From Seohaeicola_A nanhaiensis (GTDB lineage Bacteria; Pseudomonadota; Alphaproteobacteria; Rhodobacterales; Rhodobacteraceae): 64,000 nucleotides of DNA. The position numbers and the translations under genes were made by a program. Location of the stretch: NCBI RefSeq assembly GCF_042654245.1, contig NZ_JBHSGI010000034.1:248001-312000 (forward strand). The letters run 5' to 3'. Positions 41,663-49,944 of this stretch are shown piece by piece. Under the pieces are notes generated by a model. The model saw only the letters and a list, made by a program, of their open reading frames with translations. It searched no databases and was not told where the DNA came from. Each line of letters opens with the position of its first letter. Position 1 is the first letter of the stretch.

Positions 41663-42853
41663 TCAGCGGAAGCGGACGGTTTCGTTCTTGCCGTCCTTGA
41701 CCTCGATCTCGCGATAGCTGCCGGCGCTTTCGCCGGGTCCGATCAGCTCGACCGCCGAGGCGCCGACATAGTCGATGTCGCCGCCGGCCTTGATGATCTC
41801 CAGCCCCTTGGCCAGGTCGCCGGGATAGATCTTTTCGCCCGGTGCGTTGGCCACTTCCAGGATCTTCGGCCCATAGGCGGCCGGATCGGTCGAATTGGCC
41901 GCCTGCATGGCGAAGAGGAACAGCGCCGCCGCGTCATAGGACTCGGGCGAATAGGGCGAGGTCACGTCAAAGGCGCCGCCGGCCAGTTCCTTCAGCTTCT
42001 CGATGCCTTCGCCGCCCGAACCGGCGATCTGGCCGAACGAGCCGTCGAGGTCGGGACCGATGGTCTTGGGCAGGTTTTCCCCGATCATGCCGCCGGGCAG
42101 GCCGAAGGTCTCCCAGGCGCCGGCGTCCAGCGCCGCCTTGATGACGCCCGCGCCGCCCTGATCGAGATAGCCCGCGACAACCAGCAGATCGCCACCGGCC
42201 GCGGCCAGCGCGCCGACTTCGGCGGAATAGTCGGCCTTGCCGTCCTCATGCGCCGCATAGATCGTGACCTTGCCGCCCGCGGCCTCGAAGTTCGACTTGA
42301 TCGCGTCGGCCAGGCCCTTGCCATAGTCGTTGTTGGTATAGGTCAGCGCGATCGACTTGATGCCGCGATCCATCAGGATATCGGTCATCACCTGGCCTTC
42401 GCGCGCATCCGACGGCGCAGTGCGGAAGAACAGGTCCTTGTCGTCGACCGTGGACAGGCCCGGCGAGGTGGCCGAAGGCGAGATCATCACCATCCCGTTC
42501 GGGATCGCCACGTTCTGCAGCACCGCGCCGGTGACGCCCGAGCAGTCGCCGCCGATGATGCCGTTCACGCCGTCGGCGATCAGCTTTTCGGCGTTCGAGG
42601 TGGCCAGGCCATTGTCGATACAGCCGGTGTCCGCGCGCAGCGCCGTCACCTTGGCGCCATCCAGCAGCAGGCCGCTGTCATTCACTTCCTTGATCGCCAT
42701 TTCCGCAGCCGAGGCCATCGGAATGGTCAAGGATTCAATTGGTCCGGTAAAGCCGATCAGAATGCCCAGCTTGACCTCCTTGCCATGTGCCTCGGCATGG
42801 GCCGATCCGGTCATCAGCGCGGTCGCGGCAGTGGCCAATAGCAGCTTTTTCAT
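41663..42853 (-). CDS. livJ: Branched-chain amino acid ABC transporter substrate-binding protein
   Basis: 396 residues from ATG 42853, with GGGAG upstream. A signal peptide (MKKLLLATAATALMTGSAHA) is followed by a periplasmic-binding type I fold: KLGILIGFTGPIESLTIPM, IIGGDCSGVTGAVLQNVAIPNG, MISPSATSPGLSTVDDKDLFFR and LTYTNNDYGKGLADAI. The SATSP segment contacts the ligand backbone. It binds Leu/Ile/Val or a related amino compound. It is the first gene of the operon, with a GAACAT/ATGTTC dyad just upstream. Confidence 0.93.
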   Translation of the reverse strand: MKKLLLATAATALMTGSAHAEAHGKEVKLGILIGFTGPIESLTIPMASAAEMAIKEVNDSGLLLDGAKVTALRADTGCIDNGLATSNAEKLIADGVNGIIGGDCSGVTGAVLQNVAIPNGMVMISPSATSPGLSTVDDKDLFFRTAPSDAREGQVMTDILMDRGIKSIALTYTNNDYGKGLADAIKSNFEAAGGKVTIYAAHEDGKADYSAEVGALAAAGGDLLVVAGYLDQGGAGVIKAALDAGAWETFGLPGGMIGENLPKTIGPDLDGSFGQIAGSGGEGIEKLKELAGGAFDVTSPYSPESYDAAALFLFAMQAANSTDPAAYGPKILEVANAPGEKIYPGDLAKGLEIIKAGGDIDYVGASAVELIGPGESAGSYREIEVKDGKNETVRFR

Positions 42854-42871
42854 GCATTTACTCCCTGGTTG

Positions 42872-42885
42872 GAACATGAATGTTC
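42872..42885 (-). promoter_or_regulatory. Palindrome upstream of livJ
   Basis: GAACAT and ATGTTC form a perfect 6-bp inverted repeat with a two-base centre, 19-32 bp upstream of the livJ start codon. The spacing suggests an operator within or just after the promoter. The regulator is unknown. Confidence 0.4.
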
Positions 42886-43021
42886 AGAGTCAAGCCTAGG
42901 CAAGCTTTGCACAAAAGGGAAGAGCTTCGATATCGGGCTGACGCTGGATCACCAGCCGGTGACGCCGACTTGTGCAGCCAGTCTCAGTCCCTATCTCGAA
43001 GGTTCAAGCCGGAGTTTCCCA

Positions 43022-44113
43022 ATGCGTTTGCTGAGCTGTCTCATTTCCATTCTTTCCCTGGGTCTTCCCGCCGCTTTGGCGGCGCAGCCGCTCGCCGACC
43101 AGGTGACCCTGACGCGCATGGCGGACGGGCTCAAGGAACCCTGGGCGGTCGATGTGCTGCCGGACGGAGGGTTTCTGGTGACCGAGCGCGAAGGGGCGAT
43201 GTGGCATTTCACCAACAACGGGCGGCACCGGCTGTCCGGCGTTCCCGAGGTGCGGGCGCGCGGGCAGGGCGGCCTGCTCGACGTGACCGTCGCCCGCGAT
43301 TTCGACCGGACGCGCGCGCTGTTCCTGACCTATGTTCTCCCGCAGGAGACCGGCGGCAGCACCGCGCTGGCCGTGGCCCGCCTGTCGGAGGACGGGACCG
43401 CGCTCGAGGATGTGAAACGGATTTTCGCCGCCCGGCCCGCCGGCAGTTCCGGCCACCACTTCGGTAGCCGGGTGGTCGAGGCAGCGGATGGCACGCTGTA
43501 TGTCACGCTCGGCGAACGCGGACACGGGCCCTCGGCGCAGGATCTCGCATCGCACAACGGGTCCACCGTGCGGATCAACCGCGACGGCACCGTGCCCAAG
43601 GACAATCCCTTTGTCGGCCGCGCCGGCGCGCTGCCCGAAATCTGGTCCTACGGCCACCGCAACGTGCAGGGCGCCGCGCTTGATCTCGACGGGCGGCTGA
43701 TCACCTCGGAACATGGTGCCAAGGGCGGCGACGAGATCAACCGCTCGATCCGCGGCGCCAATTTCGGTTGGCCGGTCATCAGCTATGGCGTGCATTATAC
43801 CGGCGCAAAGATCGGCGAAGGCACCCGCAAGGAGGGGATGGAACAGCCCGCCTTCTACTGGGATCCCTCCATCGCGCCCTCTGGCCTGATGGTCTATTCC
43901 GGCAGGCTCTGGCCCGAATGGAAGGGCGACGTCTTCGTCGGTTCGCTCAAGTTCGACTACATCGCGCGCCTGAACGGCGAGCCGATGCAGGAGGCGGAAC
44001 AGCTGAAGGGTCCTGAAACTCAGCGCGTCCGCGACGTGATCGAGGCGCCGGACGGCAGCATCTGGTTCCTGTCCGTGGGGCAGGGCGCCGTCTATCGGAT
44101 GACGCCGCGGTGA
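43022..44113 (+). CDS. PQQ-dependent aldose sugar dehydrogenase (Asd/YliI type)
   Basis: 363 residues from ATG 43022 with GGAG at 43010-43013. The signal peptide (about 1-21, ending ALAAQ) shows periplasmic location. The six-bladed propeller carries the signatures GLKEPWAVDVLPDGGFLVTER, GQGGLLDVTVARDF, HHFGSRVV, the PQQ-site DNPFV plus WSYGHRNVQGAALD, and HGAKGGDEIN. The His/Arg/Asp pattern matches soluble PQQ glucose dehydrogenase relatives. It oxidises aldoses at C1 if PQQ is supplied; no pqq genes lie in the window. Convergent with the GlxA regulator (adjacent stops). Confidence 0.9.
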   Translation: MRLLSCLISILSLGLPAALAAQPLADQVTLTRMADGLKEPWAVDVLPDGGFLVTEREGAMWHFTNNGRHRLSGVPEVRARGQGGLLDVTVARDFDRTRALFLTYVLPQETGGSTALAVARLSEDGTALEDVKRIFAARPAGSSGHHFGSRVVEAADGTLYVTLGERGHGPSAQDLASHNGSTVRINRDGTVPKDNPFVGRAGALPEIWSYGHRNVQGAALDLDGRLITSEHGAKGGDEINRSIRGANFGWPVISYGVHYTGAKIGEGTRKEGMEQPAFYWDPSIAPSGLMVYSGRLWPEWKGDVFVGSLKFDYIARLNGEPMQEAEQLKGPETQRVRDVIEAPDGSIWFLSVGQGAVYRMTPR

Positions 44114-45118
44114 TCAGATCGACAGCCGCGCCGCGTGGCTGCCGCGCTCGCGATAGGGCGTCGTGTCGTAATGGGCGCGATAGCACTTCGAGAAATGCGA
44201 CGGCGAGGCAAAGCCGCAGGCCAGCGCCACGTTGATCACGCTCATGTCCGTCTGCATCAGCAGGTTTCGGGCCTTCTGCAGCCGCAGCTCCATGTAATAC
44301 CGTTTGGGCGAACGGTTCAGATAGCGTCGGAACAGCCGTTCCAGCTGCCGGGTCGACATGCCGACATCGCGGGCAAGGGTTGCCGGGCTGATCGGCTCCT
44401 CGATATTGGTCTCCATCATCTGGATGACCTGGCTCAGCTTGGGATGGCGTACGCCGATCCGGGTCGGAACCGACAGACGCTGCGTATCCTGATCGGTGCG
44501 GATCGAGGAGTAGATCAGCTGGTCGGCCACCGCATTGGCCAGATCCTCGCCCTGCTGGTCGGCGATCAGCTTCAGCATCAGGTCGATGGACGAGGTGCCG
44601 CCGGCCGTCGTCATCCGGTTCCCGTCGATCACGAAGACCGACTTGGTCAGCTGGACCTCTTCGAACTCCTCGGCAAAGCTGTCGGCGTTCTCCCAGTGGA
44701 TCGTGGCACGCTTGCTGTCCAGCAGCCCCGCCTTGGCCAGCGTGAAGGCGGCGGTGCAGAGCCCGCCCACCACAAGCCCCCGGCGCGCCTCGCGCCGCAG
44801 CCAGTTCAGCAGCCGCTTGGTCGTCGCGTCCTGAATGTCGATGCCGCCGCAGACCAGGATCGTGTCCTCGCGCGTCAGTTCGGCGAAATCGCCGTCGACC
44901 TGAAACACCACGCCCGCCGAACAGCTGACCGGCTTGCCATCCTCGCTGACCAGCCGCCAGGAATAGAGCTTCTGATCCGCCATGCGGTTGGCGATCCGGA
45001 GGCTTTCCAGAGCGGCGGAAAAGCTCAGCAGCGTGAAGTTGTCGACAAGAACGAAGACGAACTCTCGCGTCTTCGGAACCGGCGCCATGGCCTTGGCCAC
45101 CTGACGGTGCTCTTTCAT
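44114..45118 (-). CDS. GlxA-family transcriptional regulator (DJ-1/PfpI-like plus AraC)
   Basis: 334 residues from ATG 45118. The N-terminal DJ-1/PfpI-like sensor (about 20-195) has FVFVLVDNFTLLSFSAALE, ILVCGGIDIQ and GGLCTAAFTLAKAGLL with a cysteine at the nucleophile position. An AraC helix-turn-helix pair follows (about 235-330): ARDVGMSTRQLERLFRRYL and ALACGFASPSHFSKCYRAHY. This architecture includes GbdR/CdhR regulators of glycine betaine and carnitine use and ArgR of pseudomonads. No such catabolic genes adjoin it, so the ligand is unknown. Divergent from the DAHP synthase. Confidence 0.92.
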   Translation of the reverse strand: MKEHRQVAKAMAPVPKTREFVFVLVDNFTLLSFSAALESLRIANRMADQKLYSWRLVSEDGKPVSCSAGVVFQVDGDFAELTREDTILVCGGIDIQDATTKRLLNWLRREARRGLVVGGLCTAAFTLAKAGLLDSKRATIHWENADSFAEEFEEVQLTKSVFVIDGNRMTTAGGTSSIDLMLKLIADQQGEDLANAVADQLIYSSIRTDQDTQRLSVPTRIGVRHPKLSQVIQMMETNIEEPISPATLARDVGMSTRQLERLFRRYLNRSPKRYYMELRLQKARNLLMQTDMSVINVALACGFASPSHFSKCYRAHYDTTPYRERGSHAARLSI

Positions 45119-45278
45119 GGTGCGGACCCCCTTGGCGCCGCGCGCCTTTGCCGAAGCGAAGCGCACCAGCATTTTCAGAGCTTTTCAGCGACGTCAAGTG
45201 GTCGCATTTCGGATATGGCCAGTCGTCGCGCGGTTTTGTATAACACGGTCCTCACGACTGTGCAGAAAGGGTGTGGCA

Positions 45279-46649
45279 ATGGGCGACTGGCAAAAGACGA
45301 ACTGGCGGAACAAACCGCGGGTGCAGATGCCGGATTATCCCGATGCCGGGGCTCTGGCCGCGGCCGAGGCGCAACTGGCGAAATATCCGCCGCTGGTCTT
45401 TGCCGGCGAGGCGCGCCGCCTGAAGAAGGCACTTGGCGCGGCTTCGGAGGGCCGGGCCTTCCTGCTGCAGGGCGGCGACTGCGCCGAAAGCTTTGCCGAA
45501 TTCTCGGCCGACAACATCCGCGACACCTTCAAGGTGATGCTGCAGATGGCGATGGTGCTGACCTATGGCGCCAAGGTGCCGGTTGTGAAGGTCGGCCGCA
45601 TGGCGGGACAATTCGCCAAGCCGCGCTCCGCGCCGACCGAAGTGCTGGGCGGGGTCGAGCTGCCCTCCTACCGCGGCGACATCATCAACGATCTCGACTT
45701 CACCCCCGAAGCGCGGATCCCGAACCCGGCCAAGATGCTGCAGGCCTATACCCAGGCCGCGGCGACGCTGAACCTGCTGCGCGCATTTTCGACCGGTGGT
45801 TTCGCCGATATCCACCGCGTCCACTCCTGGACACTGGGCTTCACAGACGGCGAGGATGCGGAACGCTACCGCGAGATGGCGGGGCGCATTCAGGACTCGC
45901 TCGACTTCATGGCGGCGGCGGGCCTCAGCGGCGAGAACACGCACGAGCTGCATACGGTCGACTATTACACCTCGCACGAAGCGCTGCTGCTGGAATACGA
46001 AGAGGCGCTGTGCCGGATCGACTCGACCACGGGGTTGCCGGTGGCCGGTTCGGGCCACATGATCTGGATCGGCGACCGCACGCGGCAGCCGGACGGCGCG
46101 CATGTCGAATTCTGCCGGGGCGTGCAGAACCCCATCGGTCTGAAGTGCGGCCCCTCGACCACGCCGGACGACCTGAAAAAGCTGTTGGCCAGGCTGAACC
46201 CGACGAACGAGGCCGGGCGGCTGACGCTGATCGCGCGCTTTGGCGCCGGCAAGGTGGGCGACCACCTGCCCAAGCTGATCCGGACCGTGCGCGAGGAGGG
46301 GGCGAAGGTCCTGTGGACCTGCGACCCGATGCACGGCAACACGGTCAAGGCGGCCTCGGGCTACAAGACGCGGCTGTTCGACTCGATCCTGCGCGAGGTG
46401 CAGGAGTTCTTCGCGATCCACAAATCCGAAGGCACGGTGCCCGGCGGCGTCCATTTCGAGATGACCGGCAAGGACGTGACCGAATGCACCGGCGGCGTGC
46501 GGGCGATCACCGACGAGGATCTGGGCGACCGCTATCACACCGCCTGCGACCCGCGCCTGAACGCCAGCCAGTCGCTGGAACTGGCCTTCCTGGTGGCCGA
46601 GGAACTGTCGAATCTGCGCGCCGATCGTGCGGCCCGGGCGGCGATCTGA
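45279..46649 (+). CDS. aroG: 3-deoxy-7-phosphoheptulonate synthase, class II
   Basis: 456 residues, class II (plant-type) DAHP synthase, the first step of aromatic amino acid synthesis. Motifs: FLLQGGDCAESFAEF with the metal cysteine, VPVVKVGRMAGQFAKPRS, SYRGDIINDLDF, HTSHEALLLEYE-like YYTSHEALLLEYEEAL, CRGVQNPIGLKCGPS, WTCDPMHGNT and GGVHFEMTGKDVTEC. All metal and substrate residues that I can place are there. Start ATG 45279, AAGG upstream. A probable promoter (TGGCCA, 17 bp, TATAAC at 45239-45244) precedes it. Confidence 0.95.
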   Translation: MGDWQKTNWRNKPRVQMPDYPDAGALAAAEAQLAKYPPLVFAGEARRLKKALGAASEGRAFLLQGGDCAESFAEFSADNIRDTFKVMLQMAMVLTYGAKVPVVKVGRMAGQFAKPRSAPTEVLGGVELPSYRGDIINDLDFTPEARIPNPAKMLQAYTQAAATLNLLRAFSTGGFADIHRVHSWTLGFTDGEDAERYREMAGRIQDSLDFMAAAGLSGENTHELHTVDYYTSHEALLLEYEEALCRIDSTTGLPVAGSGHMIWIGDRTRQPDGAHVEFCRGVQNPIGLKCGPSTTPDDLKKLLARLNPTNEAGRLTLIARFGAGKVGDHLPKLIRTVREEGAKVLWTCDPMHGNTVKAASGYKTRLFDSILREVQEFFAIHKSEGTVPGGVHFEMTGKDVTECTGGVRAITDEDLGDRYHTACDPRLNASQSLELAFLVAEELSNLRADRAARAAI

Positions 46650-46670
46650 CCGCCTGAACGCAACGTCTGG

Positions 46671-46694
46671 AAGGCGTCCCAGCTAGGACGCCTT
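46671..46694 (+). terminator. Hairpin after the DAHP synthase gene
   Basis: AAGGCGTCC (46671-46679) and GGACGCCTT (46686-46694) form a perfect 9-bp stem with loop CAGCTA. A weak T region follows (TTCAAGATATTGATTCT). Confidence 0.65.
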
Positions 46695-46778
46695 TCAAGA
46701 TATTGATTCTAAATTTGAATTTCCGAGTGACGGTTCAGGACGCCTTTTCGCGTCGCCCTGAGGTTCGGCCCGGGCCGA

Positions 46779-47510
46779 TCACTCCGTGGTCACCAGCCGC
46801 AGATGCGGGGCGCGGCCGCGCAGGCGGGTCTTGGGTTCGGCCAGGCCGGGCAGCGACACCGGGCCCTGGGGCGGGGGGAAGGCGCCCGAGGGCACGGGAC
46901 GTAGCGGCTCGGCCGCGGGGTCAGCTTCATAGCGTAGCCCCGACACGGGACGGAACTGGGTCGAGGTGACATCGAACCGGTTCAGCGCGCCGTCGTCGTC
47001 GCAATCCGAAACCACGACCCCGAGCGCCCGGTTGATATCGCCCAGATCGTTCTTCAGCGGCAGAAGGATCATCTGCGCGCTGATCGGGCGGCGGCCATAG
47101 CGCGGCTCGCTGGTCAGACTTAGCTCGGCCACGGCCGGCGTCTCGAACACATGCTCCAGCGCGGCTGCGACATTGGCGCGCGAGATCGGCGCAAACAGGG
47201 CGCTCACGGGCATCCCCCGCACCTCCATTCCGCATAGCAGCGACAGGTGCTGGCCGGCGAGGCGGAACCGGGCGATCCCGGGCGCGACATATTCCAGGAT
47301 AAAGGCGTATTCGAGCAGGTTCTCCAATCCGCGCGGGTCGATCTGCGACCGACGGGGGATGCCCGGCCCGTCGCGTAGCGCCGACCAGTAGGCCTCGGCC
47401 TGACGGATCGGCGATAGGCCCGGGCCTCCCCGGAACCGCTTGAACGTCACAACCTTCTCGGCGTCGGGACCGGCAGGATTGCCATGGTTCGTGATCATGA
47501 TCATCTCCAA
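46779..47510 (-). CDS. PAS-domain protein of the PF07310 type
   Basis: 243 residues, soluble. The PAS-like fold spans about 35-175: QAEAYWSALRDGPGIPRRSQIDPRGLENLLEYAFILE, ARFRLAGQHLSLLCGMEVRGMP and ILLPLKNDLGDINRALG. The proline-rich tail (about 200-235) is likely disordered. These PAS proteins have no output domain and are abundant in Rhodobacteraceae and Caulobacterales; their role is unknown. Start ATG 47510, with possible later ATG codons at 47504 and 47498. A CtrA-like site lies about 110 bp upstream. Confidence 0.85.
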   Translation of the reverse strand: MEMIMITNHGNPAGPDAEKVVTFKRFRGGPGLSPIRQAEAYWSALRDGPGIPRRSQIDPRGLENLLEYAFILEYVAPGIARFRLAGQHLSLLCGMEVRGMPVSALFAPISRANVAAALEHVFETPAVAELSLTSEPRYGRRPISAQMILLPLKNDLGDINRALGVVVSDCDDDGALNRFDVTSTQFRPVSGLRYEADPAAEPLRPVPSGAFPPPQGPVSLPGLAEPKTRLRGRAPHLRLVTTE

Positions 47511-47618
47511 AGGGTGCCCGGCCGGGAGACCGACGCGTCACCCGCTTCGAAACATTTACTTCATATTGGTTAGCTGAGTCTTAATATGGCACATTTGAGT
47601 CATTCCGCGCATAAAACC

Positions 47619-47634
47619 TTTACCATTGGTTAAC
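47619..47634. promoter_or_regulatory. CtrA-box-like site in a divergent promoter region
   Basis: TTTACCATTGGTTAAC fits the CtrA consensus TTAAC-N5-GTTAAC with one mismatch. It lies between the PAS gene and yicC. A second ATTGGTTA occurs at 47565-47572. Binding is inferred from the motif only. Confidence 0.35.
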
Positions 47635-47731
47635 GTGGCAGAGGTGGTGCGGGGTTGCCCTTGGGCGCCAAAGCGCTTTAGGTGCCCCTGCGCGGCCGGA
47701 CCCGTGCGGGATGCCTTGGACAGGGAGCCAG

Positions 47732-48622
47732 ATGATCGTTTCTATGACCGGATTCGCCTCGGCCAAGGGCGCCTTGGGCGCCTATGGCTGGGCCTGGGAC
47801 CTGCGCAGCGTGAACGGCAAGGGGCTGGATCTGCGGCTGCGCGTGCCCGACTGGCTGGACGGTCTCGAGGGCGCATTGCGCACCGAGCTGTCGAAATCGG
47901 TCACCCGGGGCAACATCACCCTCTCGCTGCGAATAGGCCGTGACGAGACGGCGGGCACCCTGACGCTGAACACCGCGACCATGGGCGTGGTTCTGGACGC
48001 GCTGCACGAACTTGAGACCGAGGCGCTCGCGCGCGGCATGACCCTCGCCCCGACCACCGCGGGCGAGCTGCTGGCGCTGCGCGGCATGCTGGAACCCGGC
48101 ACCGGCGCCGAGGACACTGCCCCGCTGGTCGCGCGGCTGATCGCCGAGTTTCCGGCACTGGTGGCCGATTTCGTCGCCATGCGCCGTGAAGAGGGCGCCG
48201 CGCTGTCCAACATCCTGACCGAACAGCTGGCCCAGGTCGAAACGCTGACCGCCCGCGCCGCCGAACTGGCCGAGGCGCGCAAGGCGGCCAGCGCCGAGGC
48301 GTTGAAGACCAACCTGGCCCGCGTTCTCGACAGTGCCGGCGGCGCCGATCCCGACCGGGTCGCGCAGGAACTGGCGCTGCTGGCCGTCAAGGCCGATGTC
48401 ACCGAGGAGATCGACCGCCTGGGCGCCCATGTGCGGGCCGCCCGCGGCCTGCTGCGCGATGGTGGCGCGGTGGGGCGCAAGCTCGATTTCCTGATGCAGG
48501 AATTCAACCGCGAGGCCAACACCCTCTGCTCCAAGTCGCAGTCGAGCGAACTGACGGCGGTGGGGCTGGAACTGAAGGCCATCATCGACCAGATGCGCGA
48601 GCAAGTGCAGAACGTGGAGTAA
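47732..48622 (+). CDS. yicC: YicC/YloC-family endoribonuclease
   Basis: 296 residues from ATG 47732, with GGGAG upstream. The N-terminal YicC domain begins MIVSMTGFASAKG and has SVNGKGLDLRLRVPDWL. The C-terminal DUF1732 domain is the highly conserved KADVTEEIDRLGAHVRAARGLL, GRKLDFLMQEFNREANTLCSKSQS. YicC-family proteins are endoribonucleases involved in RNA turnover in E. coli. It forms a pair with guanylate kinase (3 nt apart), a widely conserved arrangement. Confidence 0.95.
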   Translation: MIVSMTGFASAKGALGAYGWAWDLRSVNGKGLDLRLRVPDWLDGLEGALRTELSKSVTRGNITLSLRIGRDETAGTLTLNTATMGVVLDALHELETEALARGMTLAPTTAGELLALRGMLEPGTGAEDTAPLVARLIAEFPALVADFVAMRREEGAALSNILTEQLAQVETLTARAAELAEARKAASAEALKTNLARVLDSAGGADPDRVAQELALLAVKADVTEEIDRLGAHVRAARGLLRDGGAVGRKLDFLMQEFNREANTLCSKSQSSELTAVGLELKAIIDQMREQVQNVE

Positions 48623-48625
48623 GGG

Positions 48626-49267
48626 ATGGCGGAACGGCGCGGTCTTCTGATCATCCTGTCCAGCCCCTCGGGCGCGGGCAAGTCGACGCTGGCCTGGCGG
48701 CTGCGCGAATGGGATCCCTCCATCGCCTTTTCGGTCAGCGCGACCACCCGCGCGCCGCGCCCCGGTGAACGGGACGGGCGGGAATACCACTTCGTCACCG
48801 AAAGCGCCTTCAAGACCCAGGTGGCCGAGGGCGGGATGCTGGAACATGCTCATGTCTTCGGCAACTTCTACGGCTCGCCCCGCGCGCCGGTCGAGGCGGC
48901 GATCAGCGCCGGGCGCGACGTGCTGTTCGACATCGACTGGCAGGGCGCACAGCAGATCCAGAACTCGGCCCTGGGGCCGCATACGCTGTCGATCTTCCTG
49001 CTGCCCCCATCGATTGCCGAGCTGAAACGACGGCTGGTTTCGCGCGGGCAGGACACCGAGGACACCATCGCGCGGCGGATGCAGAAAAGCTGGGACGAGA
49101 TCAGCCACTGGGGCGGTTACGACTTCGTGCTGGTCAACGACGACCTGGACGCGACCGAGGACAAGCTCAAGACCATCGTCACCGCGACGCGCCTGCGCCG
49201 CCTGCAGCAACCGGGGCTGACGGACCATGTCCGCGCGCTCCAGACAGAATTCGAGGAGCTGTCATGA
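48626..49267 (+). CDS. gmk: Guanylate kinase
   Basis: 213 residues. P-loop SSPSGAGKST (12-21), GMP-binding SVSATTRAPRPGERDGREYHFV, EHAHVFGNFYGSPR and LFDIDWQGAQQI. Converts GMP to GDP with ATP; essential. All expected residues present and length normal. Sits between yicC and a gamma-carbonic-anhydrase gene, with which it overlaps by 4 nt (49264-49267). Confidence 0.97.
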   Translation: MAERRGLLIILSSPSGAGKSTLAWRLREWDPSIAFSVSATTRAPRPGERDGREYHFVTESAFKTQVAEGGMLEHAHVFGNFYGSPRAPVEAAISAGRDVLFDIDWQGAQQIQNSALGPHTLSIFLLPPSIAELKRRLVSRGQDTEDTIARRMQKSWDEISHWGGYDFVLVNDDLDATEDKLKTIVTATRLRRLQQPGLTDHVRALQTEFEELS

Positions 49268-49785
49268 CCCTTTACGCCCTGGGCCGCCACACCCCCCAGA
49301 TCCATCCCGACACCTGGATCGCGCCCGACGCCAACCTGATCGGCCAGGTGGTGATGGAAGAGGGATCCTCGGTCTGGTTCGGCTGCACCATCCGTGCCGA
49401 CCACGAGGTGATCACCATCGGCAAGGGGTCGAACGTGCAGGAGAACTGCGTCATGCACATCGACGCGGGCTTTCCCCTGACCATCGGCGAGAACTGCACC
49501 ATCGGGCACAAGGTGATGCTGCACGGCTGCACCATAGGCGACAATACCCTGGTCGGCATGGGCGCGACGATCCTGAACGGCGCGAAGATCGGGAAGAACT
49601 GCCTGATCGGCGCCGGCGCGCTGGTGACCGAGAACAAGGAAATTCCCGACAATTCGCTGGTGATGGGCGCCCCCGGCAAGGTGGTGCGCGAGGTCGACGA
49701 GAAGGCGCTCGCGCGGATCATCCTGGGCGCCAAGCACTATCAGGAGAACATGCGCCGTTTCCGCGACGAGATGCGCGCGCTCTGA
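49264..49785 (+). CDS. Gamma-class carbonic-anhydrase-family protein
   Basis: 173 residues, left-handed beta helix of hexapeptide repeats. The three zinc histidines are visible: one in VMHIDAGFP and two in TIGHKVMLHGCTIGDN. Members (YrdA, PaaY, CaiE types) are hexapeptide proteins with carbonic-anhydrase-like sites; activity is often weak or unproven. Start ATG 49264 overlaps the gmk stop (ATGA), so it belongs to the yicC-gmk operon. Copy C of the 3'-end repeat element follows its stop. Confidence 0.93.
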   Translation: MTLYALGRHTPQIHPDTWIAPDANLIGQVVMEEGSSVWFGCTIRADHEVITIGKGSNVQENCVMHIDAGFPLTIGENCTIGHKVMLHGCTIGDNTLVGMGATILNGAKIGKNCLIGAGALVTENKEIPDNSLVMGAPGKVVREVDEKALARIILGAKHYQENMRRFRDEMRAL

Positions 49786-49793
49786 TCCCGGCC

Positions 49794-49858
49794 GGGGCAG
49801 GGGGCTCTGCCCCCGCCGCCTGCGGCGGCCCCCCCGAGGTATTTGGAAACCAGAGAAG
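49794..49858 (+). repeat. 3'-end repeat element, divergent copy C
   Basis: After the carbonic-anhydrase-like gene come two GC hairpins (GGGGCAG/CTGCCCC and GCCGCC/GGCGGC), then CCCCCCGAGGTATTT and a tail CAGAGAAG. The order and the core match copies A and B, but the hairpin sequence differs. Confidence 0.6.
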
Positions 49859-49944
49859 GGCAGGGCCGCGGCGCCATCCACAGGCTTGCCGGGCGGGCGC
49901 CGGCGGCCTACACCTCGCGCGACTCTGTTCGAAAGGTTCCGTCC

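Noticed and set aside
42872..42885. A LexA (SOS) box upstream of livJ
   Set aside because: Alphaproteobacterial LexA boxes are direct repeats, GTTC-N7-GTTC. This site is an inverted GAAC-N6-GTTC and lies before a transporter gene.
49786..49944. A SAM riboswitch before the trans-sulfuration gene
   Set aside because: The region holds repeat copy C and GC-rich hairpins but no sequence resembling the SAM-II or SAM-I cores.
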